NCBI GenBank assembly: GCA_964481005.1
Contig: CAYZRY010000011.1
Location: 1-35,254, forward strand
DNA length: 35,254 nucleotides
DNA from: CAYZRY01 sp964481005
Lineage (GTDB): Bacteria; Bacillota_I; Bacilli_A; RF39; UBA660
Reading direction: 5' to 3'
Positions 26,349-33,971 of this stretch are shown piece after piece. The notes under the pieces were generated by a model. That model ran no database searches, was not told the origin of the DNA, and saw only the letters and a program-made list of their open reading frames with translations. Numbering within the stretch: position 1 is the first letter of the stretch; the number at the start of each line of letters is the position of its first letter. The position numbers and the translations under genes are program-made.

Positions 26349-27266
26349 TCCTAATTTAGCGGCTATTTCAGAAATCTTGCGAAATCTATGATTTAAACCT
26401 GATTTACTAATTGGTTTTCCTGTTTCAATTGACATAATTTCACTTAAATCTAGTAGTGATGTCTCAGGGTACTTAAGTCTAAAAGTGGCTGTTTCTTTTG
26501 TTTTATCATCGAGGATATCCAATCCTATTTTTTCTGCGATTAATTCGATTTCATTAACTTGCTTGGTCGCAGCTTGAACAATTTTATCAACGTTAGCTTG
26601 TTCACAGTTATTGAGTCTATTGGTAATGTTTTTTTGAAAGCGATAAACTCTTTGATTCTCATAATAGATAACAGCTTTAGAGGCTCCGATTATCTTTAAA
26701 AAGTCACTGATCTTTTCGGCTTCTTTGACATAGAGCATATACTTACTCTCACGTTTTAATACTTTACAATTGAGACCGTAGTTATTTAGCATACGCTGAA
26801 CAAAAACTGCTTCGTAGCGATGATTGATAAGTAACTCCAAATGATATCTTGAAGTCGCGGGATTAGTGATACTACCACAAGCAAGGAAGACACCAGCCAG
26901 ATAAGCCATTTTTTCTTCATCACCTTGGATTATATACTCTTGTGGTTCATGAAGATATTTGCCATTTTCCCAAACTGATAGACTTTCTAATATATATTCA
27001 ACTTTGTCAGAAACAGTCATTTCAAAAACTTTACTGCGATTAAAGACCAAGTTCTTATTACTACTAACGGTTATTTGCATTTGAAATAAGTCTTTGAAAA
27101 GAGTCAGTATTCTTTTTGATACCATGATATTTTCAGTGGATAGCTCAATTTTTTTCTTACTGAATTTACCATTGTTGCGCACAAAAGCAGACAGTTCGGC
27201 AATGCGCTCTGTCTTAGTTCGTTCAAAATTAGCTATTTCATCTTTTATATCCATTGAAAATGACAT
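26328..27266 (-). CDS. whiA: WhiA-family DNA-binding protein
   Basis: WhiA is a conserved Gram-positive protein with an inactive LAGLIDADG homing-endonuclease fold joined to a helix-turn-helix. In Bacillus it affects division and chromosome segregation. Here residues about 121-137 (AYLAGVFLACGSITNP) are the LAGLIDADG-like helix, and LLDLSEIMS...ISKSGLNHRFRKI at the C terminus is the HTH. The 312-residue length is typical. The ATG at 27266 has GAGGTAGAA upstream. The gene starts 2 bases after the yvcK stop, the standard yvcK-whiA order; rapZ, usually before yvcK, is absent. Confidence 0.95.
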   Translation of the reverse strand: MSFSMDIKDEIANFERTKTERIAELSAFVRNNGKFSKKKIELSTENIMVSKRILTLFKDLFQMQITVSSNKNLVFNRSKVFEMTVSDKVEYILESLSVWENGKYLHEPQEYIIQGDEEKMAYLAGVFLACGSITNPATSRYHLELLINHRYEAVFVQRMLNNYGLNCKVLKRESKYMLYVKEAEKISDFLKIIGASKAVIYYENQRVYRFQKNITNRLNNCEQANVDKIVQAATKQVNEIELIAEKIGLDILDDKTKETATFRLKYPETSLLDLSEIMSIETGKPISKSGLNHRFRKISEIAAKLGEVKDKK

Positions 27267-27268
27267 TT

Positions 27269-28225
27269 CTACCTCATCAAATAAGAAAATATTATAGAAC
27301 TTAGTTTGTAACTCTTGTGTCTTATATAATCACCGATAACACCGAGAAGATTTCCTTCGATAAGCTCAACACCCATCTTAGCTACTTTATCGTGATCGAT
27401 AATTACTTTGTCTTTTTGTTCAGATGTCGCATATTTTGCTAATATATCTGCTGGTAATTCAGTGTTACTGGCAACTACGACATCGATACTGTTTTTACCT
27501 AGGTATTTTTCAAGTACATTTATATGATCAGAAACTGTAAAATTATCAGTTTCTCCCGGTTGCGTCATAGCATTACACAAATACATTACTTTAGCTTCGG
27601 CTTTTTTGATAGCTTTGACGACATCTTTGCATATCAAATGTGGCAAAATACTGGTGTATAAACTACCCATACTCAATATGATTAAATCAGCTTCTTTGAT
27701 AGCTTCAAGTACATCGGGTAATACATGCGGAGTTTCTTTGTAATATATTTTAGCTATTTTAGAATTGGCCTTAGTAATGTCATCTTCGTTTTCGACGATT
27801 GTTCCATCACTTAACTTGGCCATCAAAGTTAAAGCATCTTCGGATAAGGGTAAAACGCGGTGCTTAACATCCATCAGTTTACTCATATATTCGATACTTT
27901 TTTGTAAATTGTTAGTTTGGTTAAGCATCGCTGTTAGAACTAGATTACCCACTGAGTGACCATTTAAGTCACTGCTTGTGTGAAATCTAAATTCCATGAC
28001 ATTTTTAATCTCTTCAGGTAAATCTGATAGATTTGATATTACTTTGCGGATGTCTCCAACCGCTGGAACAGCAAATTCACTACGCAACTTACCAGTCGAA
28101 GAACCACTATCTGAAACAGTTATTACAGCTGTGATATCAACAGGAAAATCTTTCAGTCCAACAAGCAGACCAGATAATCCTGTACCTCCACCAAAAACAA
28201 CTACTTTTTTTATTTCATTTTTCAT
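27269..28225 (-). CDS. yvcK: YvcK-family (gluconeogenesis factor) protein
   Basis: YvcK is a CofD-like protein that binds UDP-sugars and is needed for growth on gluconeogenic carbon and for normal cell shape in B. subtilis. The 318-residue protein shows the nucleotide-binding VVFGGGTGLSGLLVGLK (about 9-25), VTVSDSGSSTGKLR, VPAVGDIRKVI, the NGHSVGNLVLTAM helix (about 103-115), and SMGSLYTSILPHL (about 185-197). It comes directly before whiA. Its role may link to the many glycan and glycolytic genes here. The predicted -10 box lies only 15 bases before the ATG. Confidence 0.95.
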   Translation of the reverse strand: MKNEIKKVVVFGGGTGLSGLLVGLKDFPVDITAVITVSDSGSSTGKLRSEFAVPAVGDIRKVISNLSDLPEEIKNVMEFRFHTSSDLNGHSVGNLVLTAMLNQTNNLQKSIEYMSKLMDVKHRVLPLSEDALTLMAKLSDGTIVENEDDITKANSKIAKIYYKETPHVLPDVLEAIKEADLIILSMGSLYTSILPHLICKDVVKAIKKAEAKVMYLCNAMTQPGETDNFTVSDHINVLEKYLGKNSIDVVVASNTELPADILAKYATSEQKDKVIIDHDKVAKMGVELIEGNLLGVIGDYIRHKSYKLSSIIFSYLMR

Positions 28226-28240
28226 AAAATCACCACTTAA

Positions 28241-28249
28241 AGTATAACA
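28241..28249 (-). promoter_or_regulatory. Extended -10 promoter of yvcK-whiA
   Basis: TGTTATACT on the minus strand is an extended -10 with TATACT at 28241-28246. The -35 position lies in the T-tail of the preceding terminator and shows no consensus. Only 15 bases separate it from the ATG, so the transcript would be nearly leaderless, with GTGGTGA at its very 5' end. Confidence 0.5.
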
Positions 28250-28262
28250 CTTTTATAACAAT

Positions 28263-28283
28263 AAAAAAAGGGGAAGTCCCCTA
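28263..28283 (-). terminator. Intrinsic terminator of the pseudokinase-like gene
   Basis: AGGGG and CCCCT form a 5-bp G-C-rich stem (28269-28282) with a 4-base loop, followed by a T7 run on the transcribed strand (28263-28269). The TAG stop (28281-28283) provides the first bases of the 5' arm. Confidence 0.85.
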
Positions 28284-28904
28284 AATTAATGTTGCTATAA
28301 CTGATATTATAAGTAGTATTAAACCTATCATAATCGGATAGAAAGCTAAATTGATGAAAGCTGCATCACTATCATCCATCGACATAGCTCTGCCTGCTTC
28401 AGTACTTTTGACCTTGACCATTGTTTGACTTTTTCCAGCACCACCAGCTTCGTTTTCTTTACGAAGAGCAAGCAAGTAGTCGTTGTAATACATATCGTTG
28501 CTACCTTTGACGATAACTGCTCTAAGATATTCGTCTCCACTTGTCGCCGGAGTGAGTGAAGCTGCAATCGTTTCAAAGTTTTCAGCTAATACTTTAGAAT
28601 CGATAACCGTAAAATCTGAAAATCCACTAGCAACGCTTACTTGTGTTCCCATATTTAGTTTAGCTAGATCTGAGATATTTTGACGTTTTGCCTCTTCTGA
28701 ATACATCTGTCTAAAACTATCAGTCGAAAAATTAAAACCATTCTCATAAACTATATTATCAGAGTTTAGACTACCAACAACATAACCATTATTGTGAATG
28801 ACACTAAGTTTGTAATCCAACTCTAAAAATATATCGAGTATTTGATTTCCTTCGATATTTCTATTATATGAAAAATACTGTCTCAACGTCTCTTTATTTT
28901 CCAT
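28281..28904 (-). CDS. Tail-anchored protein with degenerate kinase-like catalytic loop
   Basis: I do not recognise a named family. The 207-residue protein ends in one hydrophobic helix (about 187-207), a tail anchor that leaves the rest in the cytoplasm. Residues 36-52 (IHNNGYVVGSLNSDNIV) match the spacing of a Ser/Thr-kinase catalytic loop of the type IH-x2-G-x2-HGDL-x3-NI, but the catalytic Asp is Ser and the His is Val. ISDLAKLNMG (77-86) could be the later kinase helix. No glycine-rich loop or DFG is present, so it would be a truncated pseudokinase, perhaps a binding scaffold. The gene has GAGGTACT as ribosome site and its own promoter and terminator. It lies where rapZ would be expected before yvcK. 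Confidence 0.6.
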   Translation of the reverse strand: MENKETLRQYFSYNRNIEGNQILDIFLELDYKLSVIHNNGYVVGSLNSDNIVYENGFNFSTDSFRQMYSEEAKRQNISDLAKLNMGTQVSVASGFSDFTVIDSKVLAENFETIAASLTPATSGDEYLRAVIVKGSNDMYYNDYLLALRKENEAGGAGKSQTMVKVKSTEAGRAMSMDDSDAAFINLAFYPIMIGLILLIISVIATLI

Positions 28905-28918
28905 AGTACCTCAATCAT

Positions 28919-28927
28919 ATTATAGCA
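28919..28927 (-). promoter_or_regulatory. Extended -10 promoter of the pseudokinase-like gene
   Basis: TGCTATAAT on the minus strand combines a TGn extension with TATAAT (28919-28924). No convincing -35 is seen. The -10 ends 14 bases from the ATG, with GAGG in between. It lies at the 3' end of sigH, with no terminator between them, so read-through is possible. Confidence 0.5.
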
Positions 28928-28937
28928 TAATAATTAA

Positions 28938-29540
28938 TCAGTAGTTATATTTATCAAATTTTTCTTTAATAGCTCGCAAAGAGTTGTCAACTGCTTTGTA
29001 ATCAATATCGAGCAGATGAGCAATTTCTCTGTTAGAAAAATTGTTTAGTCTAAGCTCATAAACACAGGCATGTTTATCTTTTAGTAAATATTTAAAATCG
29101 AGGATTCTCTTACTGACACCGGCATCGATAACTAGATCGATACTACTTTGTTCTTCCCTGCAAAGAAAGTCACCCAGTGAAGTATTGGTATCACCGTACT
29201 CTAGCGACATCGACAAAGCTTCATTCAATACTTGATGCTTACATCTAGTTGCACTCTTTATATAATGTTCAATTCTACGTTTAATAAAAAGTAAAGCATA
29301 ACTGTAAAAGAGAGCATTTTTACTTTCATCATAAGTCTCAATGGCACCAGAAAGTCCAATCATCCCTTCTTGAAAGAGATCATCGTATTCAATACTAAAA
29401 TCTTTATATTTTTTATAGTATTGACGGGCATATTTATCAATTAATGGTTTATATTTTTTATACATGATGTCACATGCATATTCATCTTTTTCTTTAATTA
29501 AATAGTATAATTCGTAATCGTTGATTTCTCTGTAATTCAT
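28938..29540 (-). CDS. sigH: RNA polymerase sigma factor SigH-like
   Basis: The 200-residue protein has sigma-70 region 2: SIEYDDLFQEGMIGLSGAIETYD (about 49-71), then FYSYALLFIKRRIEHYIKSATRCKHQVLN, matching the SigH/ComX pattern of a K-ATR-KH-LN segment. Region 4 HTH follows at about 165-195 (LNNFSNREIAHLLDIDYKAVDNSLRAIKEKF). SigH directs early sporulation and competence genes in Bacillus, and competence in streptococci. The order cysS-mrnC-rlmB-sigH is conserved from B. subtilis, which supports the identity. yacP, usually between rlmB and sigH, is absent. The start is odd: AGAGG abuts the ATG with no spacer, 9 bases after the rlmB stop, so translation may depend on reinitiation. Confidence 0.87.
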   Translation of the reverse strand: MNYREINDYELYYLIKEKDEYACDIMYKKYKPLIDKYARQYYKKYKDFSIEYDDLFQEGMIGLSGAIETYDESKNALFYSYALLFIKRRIEHYIKSATRCKHQVLNEALSMSLEYGDTNTSLGDFLCREEQSSIDLVIDAGVSKRILDFKYLLKDKHACVYELRLNNFSNREIAHLLDIDYKAVDNSLRAIKEKFDKYNY

Positions 29541-29549
29541 CCTCTAATT

Positions 29550-30233
29550 TTATCTTGTAACTTCGTAAATCATTATCGCCGCTGCTACCGAAGCATTCAA
29601 GCTATTAATTTTTCCTTTCATCGGAATAGTAGCTATAAAATCACAAGAATCTTCGATAATTTTACTCATCCCTTTTCCTTCATTACCAATTACTAAAGCT
29701 ATTTTCCCTTTGTAATCAATTTTTCGATAGTCCGTTCCGTTCATGGCTGTCCCAACTATCCAAAAACCATTAGCTTTAAGTTTTTCAATAGTCTGACTAA
29801 GATTAGTTACTTGGGCAATTGAAACATTTTCAGTTGCTCCACTACTAGTTGAAACAACCGTAGAATTAACCTCGGCACTGCGATCTTTAGGAATGATGAT
29901 ACCTGTTATTCCAGCGGCTTCACTCGTTCTAATGATAGCCCCTAAATTATGGGGATCTTCAATATGATCGAGTATTAAAACTTTGGCATCATCGACAAAA
30001 AATTCTTCGATTTCAGAATAACTAAATTCCTCAATGAAAAGCATTATACCCTGATTGAGATATTTATCAAATCTTGAAAACTCTTTTTTACTTAGTGTTT
30101 CTACTTCAATTTTTCTATTTGCAATAAGTTCTTTTATATTTTTATCATCAAAACCTTCACTCAAAATAATCTTTTCGACTTTTTTATCACTTTGTAAAAC
30201 TTCTCTAGCAACATTTTTACCATAAACTATCAT
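29550..30233 (-). CDS. rlmB: 23S rRNA 2'-O-methyltransferase, TrmH/SpoU family (RlmB-like)
   Basis: The 227-residue protein has a short N-terminal substrate-binding part (about 1-75) and the SPOUT methyltransferase domain. The three SpoU motifs are visible: LDHIEDPHNLGAIIRT (about 88-103), VIGNEGKGMS (about 181-190) and IPMKGKINSLNASVAAAI (about 203-220). These form the trefoil knot that binds S-adenosylmethionine. RlmB methylates G2251 of 23S rRNA in E. coli; the exact position here is not provable. Its ATG overlaps the mrnC stop by four bases (ATGA). The gene is part of the conserved mrnC-rlmB-sigH run. Confidence 0.92.
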   Translation of the reverse strand: MIVYGKNVAREVLQSDKKVEKIILSEGFDDKNIKELIANRKIEVETLSKKEFSRFDKYLNQGIMLFIEEFSYSEIEEFFVDDAKVLILDHIEDPHNLGAIIRTSEAAGITGIIIPKDRSAEVNSTVVSTSSGATENVSIAQVTNLSQTIEKLKANGFWIVGTAMNGTDYRKIDYKGKIALVIGNEGKGMSKIIEDSCDFIATIPMKGKINSLNASVAAAIMIYEVTR

Positions 30234-30598
30234 ATTAATATTTTCTCCATAATTTCTTTTATTCTATTTCCATCACCAGTTAAATGCAAATAGCCAATTA
30301 GTGCCTCTAAACCTGTAGCCTTCTTATAGCTGATAATATCACAGTTCTTAGGATGACTATTACTCTTGTAATTACGAGCTCTTTTAATAACCGATATTTC
30401 TTCTTCATTAAAAAACTCTTCTTCCATCAAAGCATCCAAGTATTTAGCCTGATTCATTGCTGAAACATATTTAATAGCTTCTTTTTGCATACTATCGACA
30501 TTAGTCTTTTGATAAACTAACTTTTCTCTTACATATTGCTCATATATGGCATCACCTAAATAGGCCAGTACCAAAACATTTATTTCTAATACATTCAT
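30230..30598 (-). CDS. mrnC: Mini-ribonuclease III
   Basis: The 122-residue protein is the RNase III catalytic domain without the double-stranded RNA-binding domain, as in B. subtilis MrnC, which matures 23S rRNA. Signature segments are LAYLGDAIYEQYVRE (about 11-25), with the catalytic Asp and Glu, and GLEALIGYLHLTGD (about 96-109), which carries the second acidic pair. It sits after cysS and the two inserted genes and before rlmB, the conserved order. Its leader is unusual: a strong terminator hairpin ends about 17 bases before its ATG, leaving no room for a promoter. Transcription must read through or start inside the upstream gene. Confidence 0.95.
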   Translation of the reverse strand: MNVLEINVLVLAYLGDAIYEQYVREKLVYQKTNVDSMQKEAIKYVSAMNQAKYLDALMEEEFFNEEEISVIKRARNYKSNSHPKNCDIISYKKATGLEALIGYLHLTGDGNRIKEIMEKILI

Positions 30599-30608
30599 AT
30601 TCCCTCAC

Positions 30609-30638
30609 AAAAAAAGTATATACTATTCAAGTATATAC
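30609..30638 (-). terminator. Terminator or attenuator between the zinc-ribbon gene and mrnC
   Basis: A perfect 9-bp stem, GTATATACT (30616-30624) and AGTATATAC (30630-30638), is followed by T7 on the transcribed strand. The TAG stop of the upstream gene lies at the loop and 3' arm. The mrnC ribosome site (GTGAGGG) begins directly after the T-run. Confidence 0.8.
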
Positions 30639-31774
30639 CATTTTCCATCTATTTTACCTACTATTATTTTAATTTCTTCACGCATCTCTGACATTCTTAT
30701 ATTAGGTCTTTGAATGTGATAGACATCAATTGTATAGGCTTCACTAATGTGCATGATTCCTTTTCCACATGTTAGATCGTAATCAGTTTGTTGCTTATCA
30801 AGTTCTATTTCTTTAAGTTTAGTCTTTTTTATTACTTCATATCTAAATTGCGCTTCTGGATAACTTTTCATTGGTAATACTAGTTGATTTATAAGAGTCT
30901 GGAATTCGAGGTTTGCTCTAATGCACTCTGGATAAGCTTCGAGTATTTGTTTTTCAGAAGCTATATTTAATCCCTTATAATAATTTGTTATCGGTGTTTT
31001 AAAGTTACCAAACATGCTATAGTATGCAAGATATATTACCGCTATAACTAGTAGTGAAAAAGCAATTACTGAACTATAAAATATCTGTTTTCGTTCTTTT
31101 TTAGTAAGTCTTCGTTTAATAGCTGGTGATAATCTAAAGGCATTTACCGCTCTTTGTGATACTGCAGCTCCTTTTGGGGCAACCTTGGTAGTAACCTTAA
31201 GAGGTTTTTCTTTAAGTGTACTACGGACATTTTTAATAACTTTTTTATCATATTTTGGTTTGTGTTTTTTACTTGGTTTTTTAATACTTTTCTTATCTTC
31301 TTCAATTTCTTTTTCAAGATCATCAGCTATTTCAAAATCAGCTATTGGAACAGTTTTAACATTAATTTTTTCTTCAGCTTCGATTTTAGCTTCTTCGGCT
31401 TCTTCAAATTTCTCAAGCACTTCTTCCTCTGCTTCTTTTCTTATTTCTTCAATAATATCTTCTTGATTGTCCATGTGAGCTTGATATTTTTTTGTACTTT
31501 TAATAAATGGGTTCTCGATAACAACTTTTTCAGGTCTTTCTAAAACTGTTTCTTCCGAAACATATTCACCGACAATAAGTTCATCTTTTTCTAAATCTTT
31601 ACGACTAATTTTCTTGCCAGTTAAAAGCTCAATTTCACTATAATTTGTAAGTCTTTCTTTTAATTTAGCTTGATTACTATCGATATCTTTAGCATAAGAT
31701 AAATCGTTATCACAGTAAGGGCATCTGTCTTTATTTTCTTCGACAAGTTGTCCACATCTTGAACACAATATCAC
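30623..31774 (-). CDS. Zinc-ribbon, coiled-coil, single-pass membrane protein
   Basis: The 383-residue protein starts with a zinc ribbon (C4, C7, C18, C21: CSRC and CPYC). Next is a long, highly charged Glu/Lys-rich stretch with coiled-coil character (about 104-165) and a basic region (165-230). One membrane helix (about 232-252) leads to an extracellular C-terminal domain of about 130 residues (from ITNYYKGLN), which may be NTF2-like, as in many Firmicutes zinc-ribbon sensors; I cannot name it. The start is GTG with GGAAGTGG upstream. It is monocistronic or leaky into mrnC, and sits with the YugP-type gene inside the otherwise conserved cysS-mrnC pair. Confidence 0.75.
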   Translation of the reverse strand: MILCSRCGQLVEENKDRCPYCDNDLSYAKDIDSNQAKLKERLTNYSEIELLTGKKISRKDLEKDELIVGEYVSEETVLERPEKVVIENPFIKSTKKYQAHMDNQEDIIEEIRKEAEEEVLEKFEEAEEAKIEAEEKINVKTVPIADFEIADDLEKEIEEDKKSIKKPSKKHKPKYDKKVIKNVRSTLKEKPLKVTTKVAPKGAAVSQRAVNAFRLSPAIKRRLTKKERKQIFYSSVIAFSLLVIAVIYLAYYSMFGNFKTPITNYYKGLNIASEKQILEAYPECIRANLEFQTLINQLVLPMKSYPEAQFRYEVIKKTKLKEIELDKQQTDYDLTCGKGIMHISEAYTIDVYHIQRPNIRMSEMREEIKIIVGKIDGKWYILE

Positions 31775-31803
31775 ACAACCACTTCCAATTCTATAAATAT
31801 GAT

Positions 31804-31831
31804 ACTATAATTATCGTTTTTAAACAATCAA
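31804..31831 (-). promoter_or_regulatory. Promoter of the zinc-ribbon gene
   Basis: TTGATT (31826-31831) and TATAGT (31804-31809) are 16 bases apart on the minus strand. The -35 begins in the T-tail of the YugP terminator. The -10 ends 29 bases before the GTG start. Confidence 0.55.
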
Positions 31832-31850
31832 AAAGAAGAATTATCTTCTT
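31826..31850 (-). terminator. Intrinsic terminator of cysS-yugP with stop in loop
   Basis: The 7-bp stem AAGAAGA (31833-31839) and TCTTCTT (31844-31850) has a loop reading TAAT on the transcribed strand, which holds the YugP TAA stop. The stem 5' arm encodes the terminal Arg codons. A short T-run follows. Confidence 0.65.
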
Positions 31851-32518
31851 CTTGATGTACTACTTAATACTAATCTTAATATGTAAGCTAAGTTAGTTAT
31901 CATTGATGCCACATAAGTAAAGGCTGCGGCATTTAACATCGCTTTAGCACCTTTAAATTCTTCGGCAGTAACTATTCCACTATCTTTTAAGTACTTTTTA
32001 GCACGAGCCGTAGCATTAAATTCTACCGGTAAAGTTACCACGTGGAATGAAAAGACTACTAACTGAGCAATAATACCGATAGTTATTAAATTTAGTAATT
32101 GCATACCAGCTCCAAGAGCTATAACAATATAACCAAGATAAGATGCTAAGTTAACAACTGGTACTAGAGCTGCTCTAATGCGCATAAACTTGTAACCAAC
32201 ACTGTCTTGAATAGCATGACCAACTTCGTGGGCAGCTACTGCAGCCGAAGCAATCGATGATTCATTATGAACGGCTGTCGATAATGAAACAGTTTTATTC
32301 TTTGGATTGTAATGATCAGTTAATTCACCTTGAACTTCGTTGACAGCAACTTTTCCAAGACCATTTTCACTGAGCATTTTTTTAGCGACCGTTGCACCAC
32401 TTTTTCCTGATGCAATATCGATAGCTCCATATTTATTATAATTAGCTTTTATTCTAGCTTGGGCAAGTCCCACTAATAACATGGAACCTCCAAACAATAT
32501 TAATTCAGTTAAATTCAT
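31841..32518 (-). CDS. YugP-family zinc-dependent membrane peptidase
   Basis: The 225-residue protein has the neutral zinc metallopeptidase family features (PF04298). HEVGH (97-101) lies in AAVAAHEVGHAIQD, and a downstream Glu in LPVEFNATARA (166) probably gives the third zinc ligand. Membrane segments lie at about 4-20, 117-135, 137-165 and 195-215, and ASGKSGATVAKKML (36-49) is a typical family segment. Members are common in Firmicutes, but substrates are unknown. Its ATG overlaps the cysS stop by one base (TAATG), so it is co-translated with cysS. Confidence 0.9.
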   Translation of the reverse strand: MNLTELILFGGSMLLVGLAQARIKANYNKYGAIDIASGKSGATVAKKMLSENGLGKVAVNEVQGELTDHYNPKNKTVSLSTAVHNESSIASAAVAAHEVGHAIQDSVGYKFMRIRAALVPVVNLASYLGYIVIALGAGMQLLNLITIGIIAQLVVFSFHVVTLPVEFNATARAKKYLKDSGIVTAEEFKGAKAMLNAAAFTYVASMITNLAYILRLVLSSTSRRR

Positions 32519-33915
32519 TATATCACCTCATACTTTGTGCCATCTCGGCTATCGATTAGTTTAATCCCATCAGCGAGTAGTTCATCTCTTATTGAATCTG
32601 CTAGAGCAAAATCTTTATTAGCTTTAGCTTCGTTTCTTTTTTCTATTAAAGCAAGAATTTCTTCTTCACTATGACTATCACTGAGTTCTTTTTCTTCTTC
32701 AATTAAATCGAGACTAAGTACTTTATCAAAATCTTCGATTAAATACAGTTTAGTAAAATCTGTTAGCTCTTCATCTTTTAAGACATCATACACAGTTGTA
32801 ATCATTAGTGAAGTATTCAAATCATTAGCAATTGCTTCTTTAAATTTATCTTGATAATAGTCTATTTTACCTTCACGTAAATTTGGAGTTCGGTCAAGTG
32901 ATTTAATTCTATTCTTTAATTTTTTATAAGTTGCTTCTGCTTGCTCTAACTGTTCAAAACTGAAAACCAATTGATTACGGTAGTGACTGTTCAAACAAAA
33001 GAAGCGATAAGAAAGTGGATCGAATCCCTTTTCGATAAGTAATGAAACTGTCAAGAAGTCTCCCTTAGATTTACTCATCTTACCTTCTTTGTCATTTAGA
33101 TGTTCTCCATGAACCCAGTAATTGCACCATTTATGACCAAAGTATGCTTCACTTTGAGCTATTTCATTTGTGTGGTGTGGAAAGACATTATCGACTCCAC
33201 CACAGTGAATATCTAGCTTGTCACCAAGGAACTTCGATGCGATTCCACTACACTCGATGTGCCATCCTGGGTAACCTAGTCCCCAAGGAGAATCCCATTT
33301 CATCTCTTGATTTTGAAACTTCGAAGTAGTGAACCACAAAGCAAAATCATTTGGATGCTTTTTATTTTTATCTTCTTCGACGGTTTCTCTTGCTCCAACT
33401 AATAAGTCTTCTTTATTTTTACCAGATAATTCATAATATTCCGGATATTTTTCTATATCAAAGTAGATATTTCCATTTGATTGATAAGCAAAACCATCTT
33501 CGAGTAACTTTTCAATCATCTTGATGTATGTATCGATATGATCACTTGCTTTTTCAACTATTTCCGGAGTTCTAATATTGAGCATTTCAGCATCTTTAAA
33601 GAATGCTTCTGTATAATAAGCTGCTATATCGTAGACACTTTTACCTTGTTGACGAGCAGATTTTTCCATCTTGTCTTCGCCATCATCACTGTCACTTTCC
33701 AAATGTCCTACATCAGTTATATTCATAACGCGTTTGACATTGTAACCTAAATATCTGAATCCTTTTTCAAGGATATCTTCAAAAATATAAGTTCTCAAGT
33801 TTCCAATATGGGCATAGTGATAAACTGTTGGTCCACAAGTATATATCTTAACTACTCCTTCTTCATTAGGAATAAATTCTTCGACTCTTTTTGTTAATGT
33901 ATTGTATATTCTCAT
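32518..33915 (-). CDS. cysS: Cysteinyl-tRNA synthetase
   Basis: The class I synthetase charges tRNA-Cys. The 465-residue protein shows the zinc ligand C27 in IYTCGPTVYHYAHIGN, where HIGN is the HIGH box. The other zinc ligands are in HIECSG, FPHHTNEIAQSEA and nearby; KMSKSKG is the KMSKS loop, and a C-terminal DALR-type helical part follows. The ribosome site CGGAGG is strong. The -10 box ends 15 bases before the ATG, so there is no room for the T-box leader often found on this gene in Firmicutes. It heads the run cysS-yugP, then zinc-ribbon gene, mrnC, rlmB, sigH. Confidence 0.97.
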   Translation of the reverse strand: MRIYNTLTKRVEEFIPNEEGVVKIYTCGPTVYHYAHIGNLRTYIFEDILEKGFRYLGYNVKRVMNITDVGHLESDSDDGEDKMEKSARQQGKSVYDIAAYYTEAFFKDAEMLNIRTPEIVEKASDHIDTYIKMIEKLLEDGFAYQSNGNIYFDIEKYPEYYELSGKNKEDLLVGARETVEEDKNKKHPNDFALWFTTSKFQNQEMKWDSPWGLGYPGWHIECSGIASKFLGDKLDIHCGGVDNVFPHHTNEIAQSEAYFGHKWCNYWVHGEHLNDKEGKMSKSKGDFLTVSLLIEKGFDPLSYRFFCLNSHYRNQLVFSFEQLEQAEATYKKLKNRIKSLDRTPNLREGKIDYYQDKFKEAIANDLNTSLMITTVYDVLKDEELTDFTKLYLIEDFDKVLSLDLIEEEKELSDSHSEEEILALIEKRNEAKANKDFALADSIRDELLADGIKLIDSRDGTKYEVI

Positions 33916-33930
33916 ATTGCCTCCGTCTTT

Positions 33931-33959
33931 ATTATATCAAAAACATACTGAAAGCTAAA
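33931..33959 (-). promoter_or_regulatory. Promoter of cysS
   Basis: TATAAT (33931-33936) lies 17 bases from a weak -35, TTTAGC (33954-33959). Only 15 bases separate the -10 from the ATG, so GGAGG lies nearly at the transcript 5' end. Confidence 0.55.
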
Positions 33960-33971
33960 TAATAAGATATT

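Noticed and set aside
33916..33971. Possible T-box leader for cysS
   Set aside because: The intergenic gap is only 56 bases and the predicted leader is about 9 bases, far too short; no T-box sequence is present.
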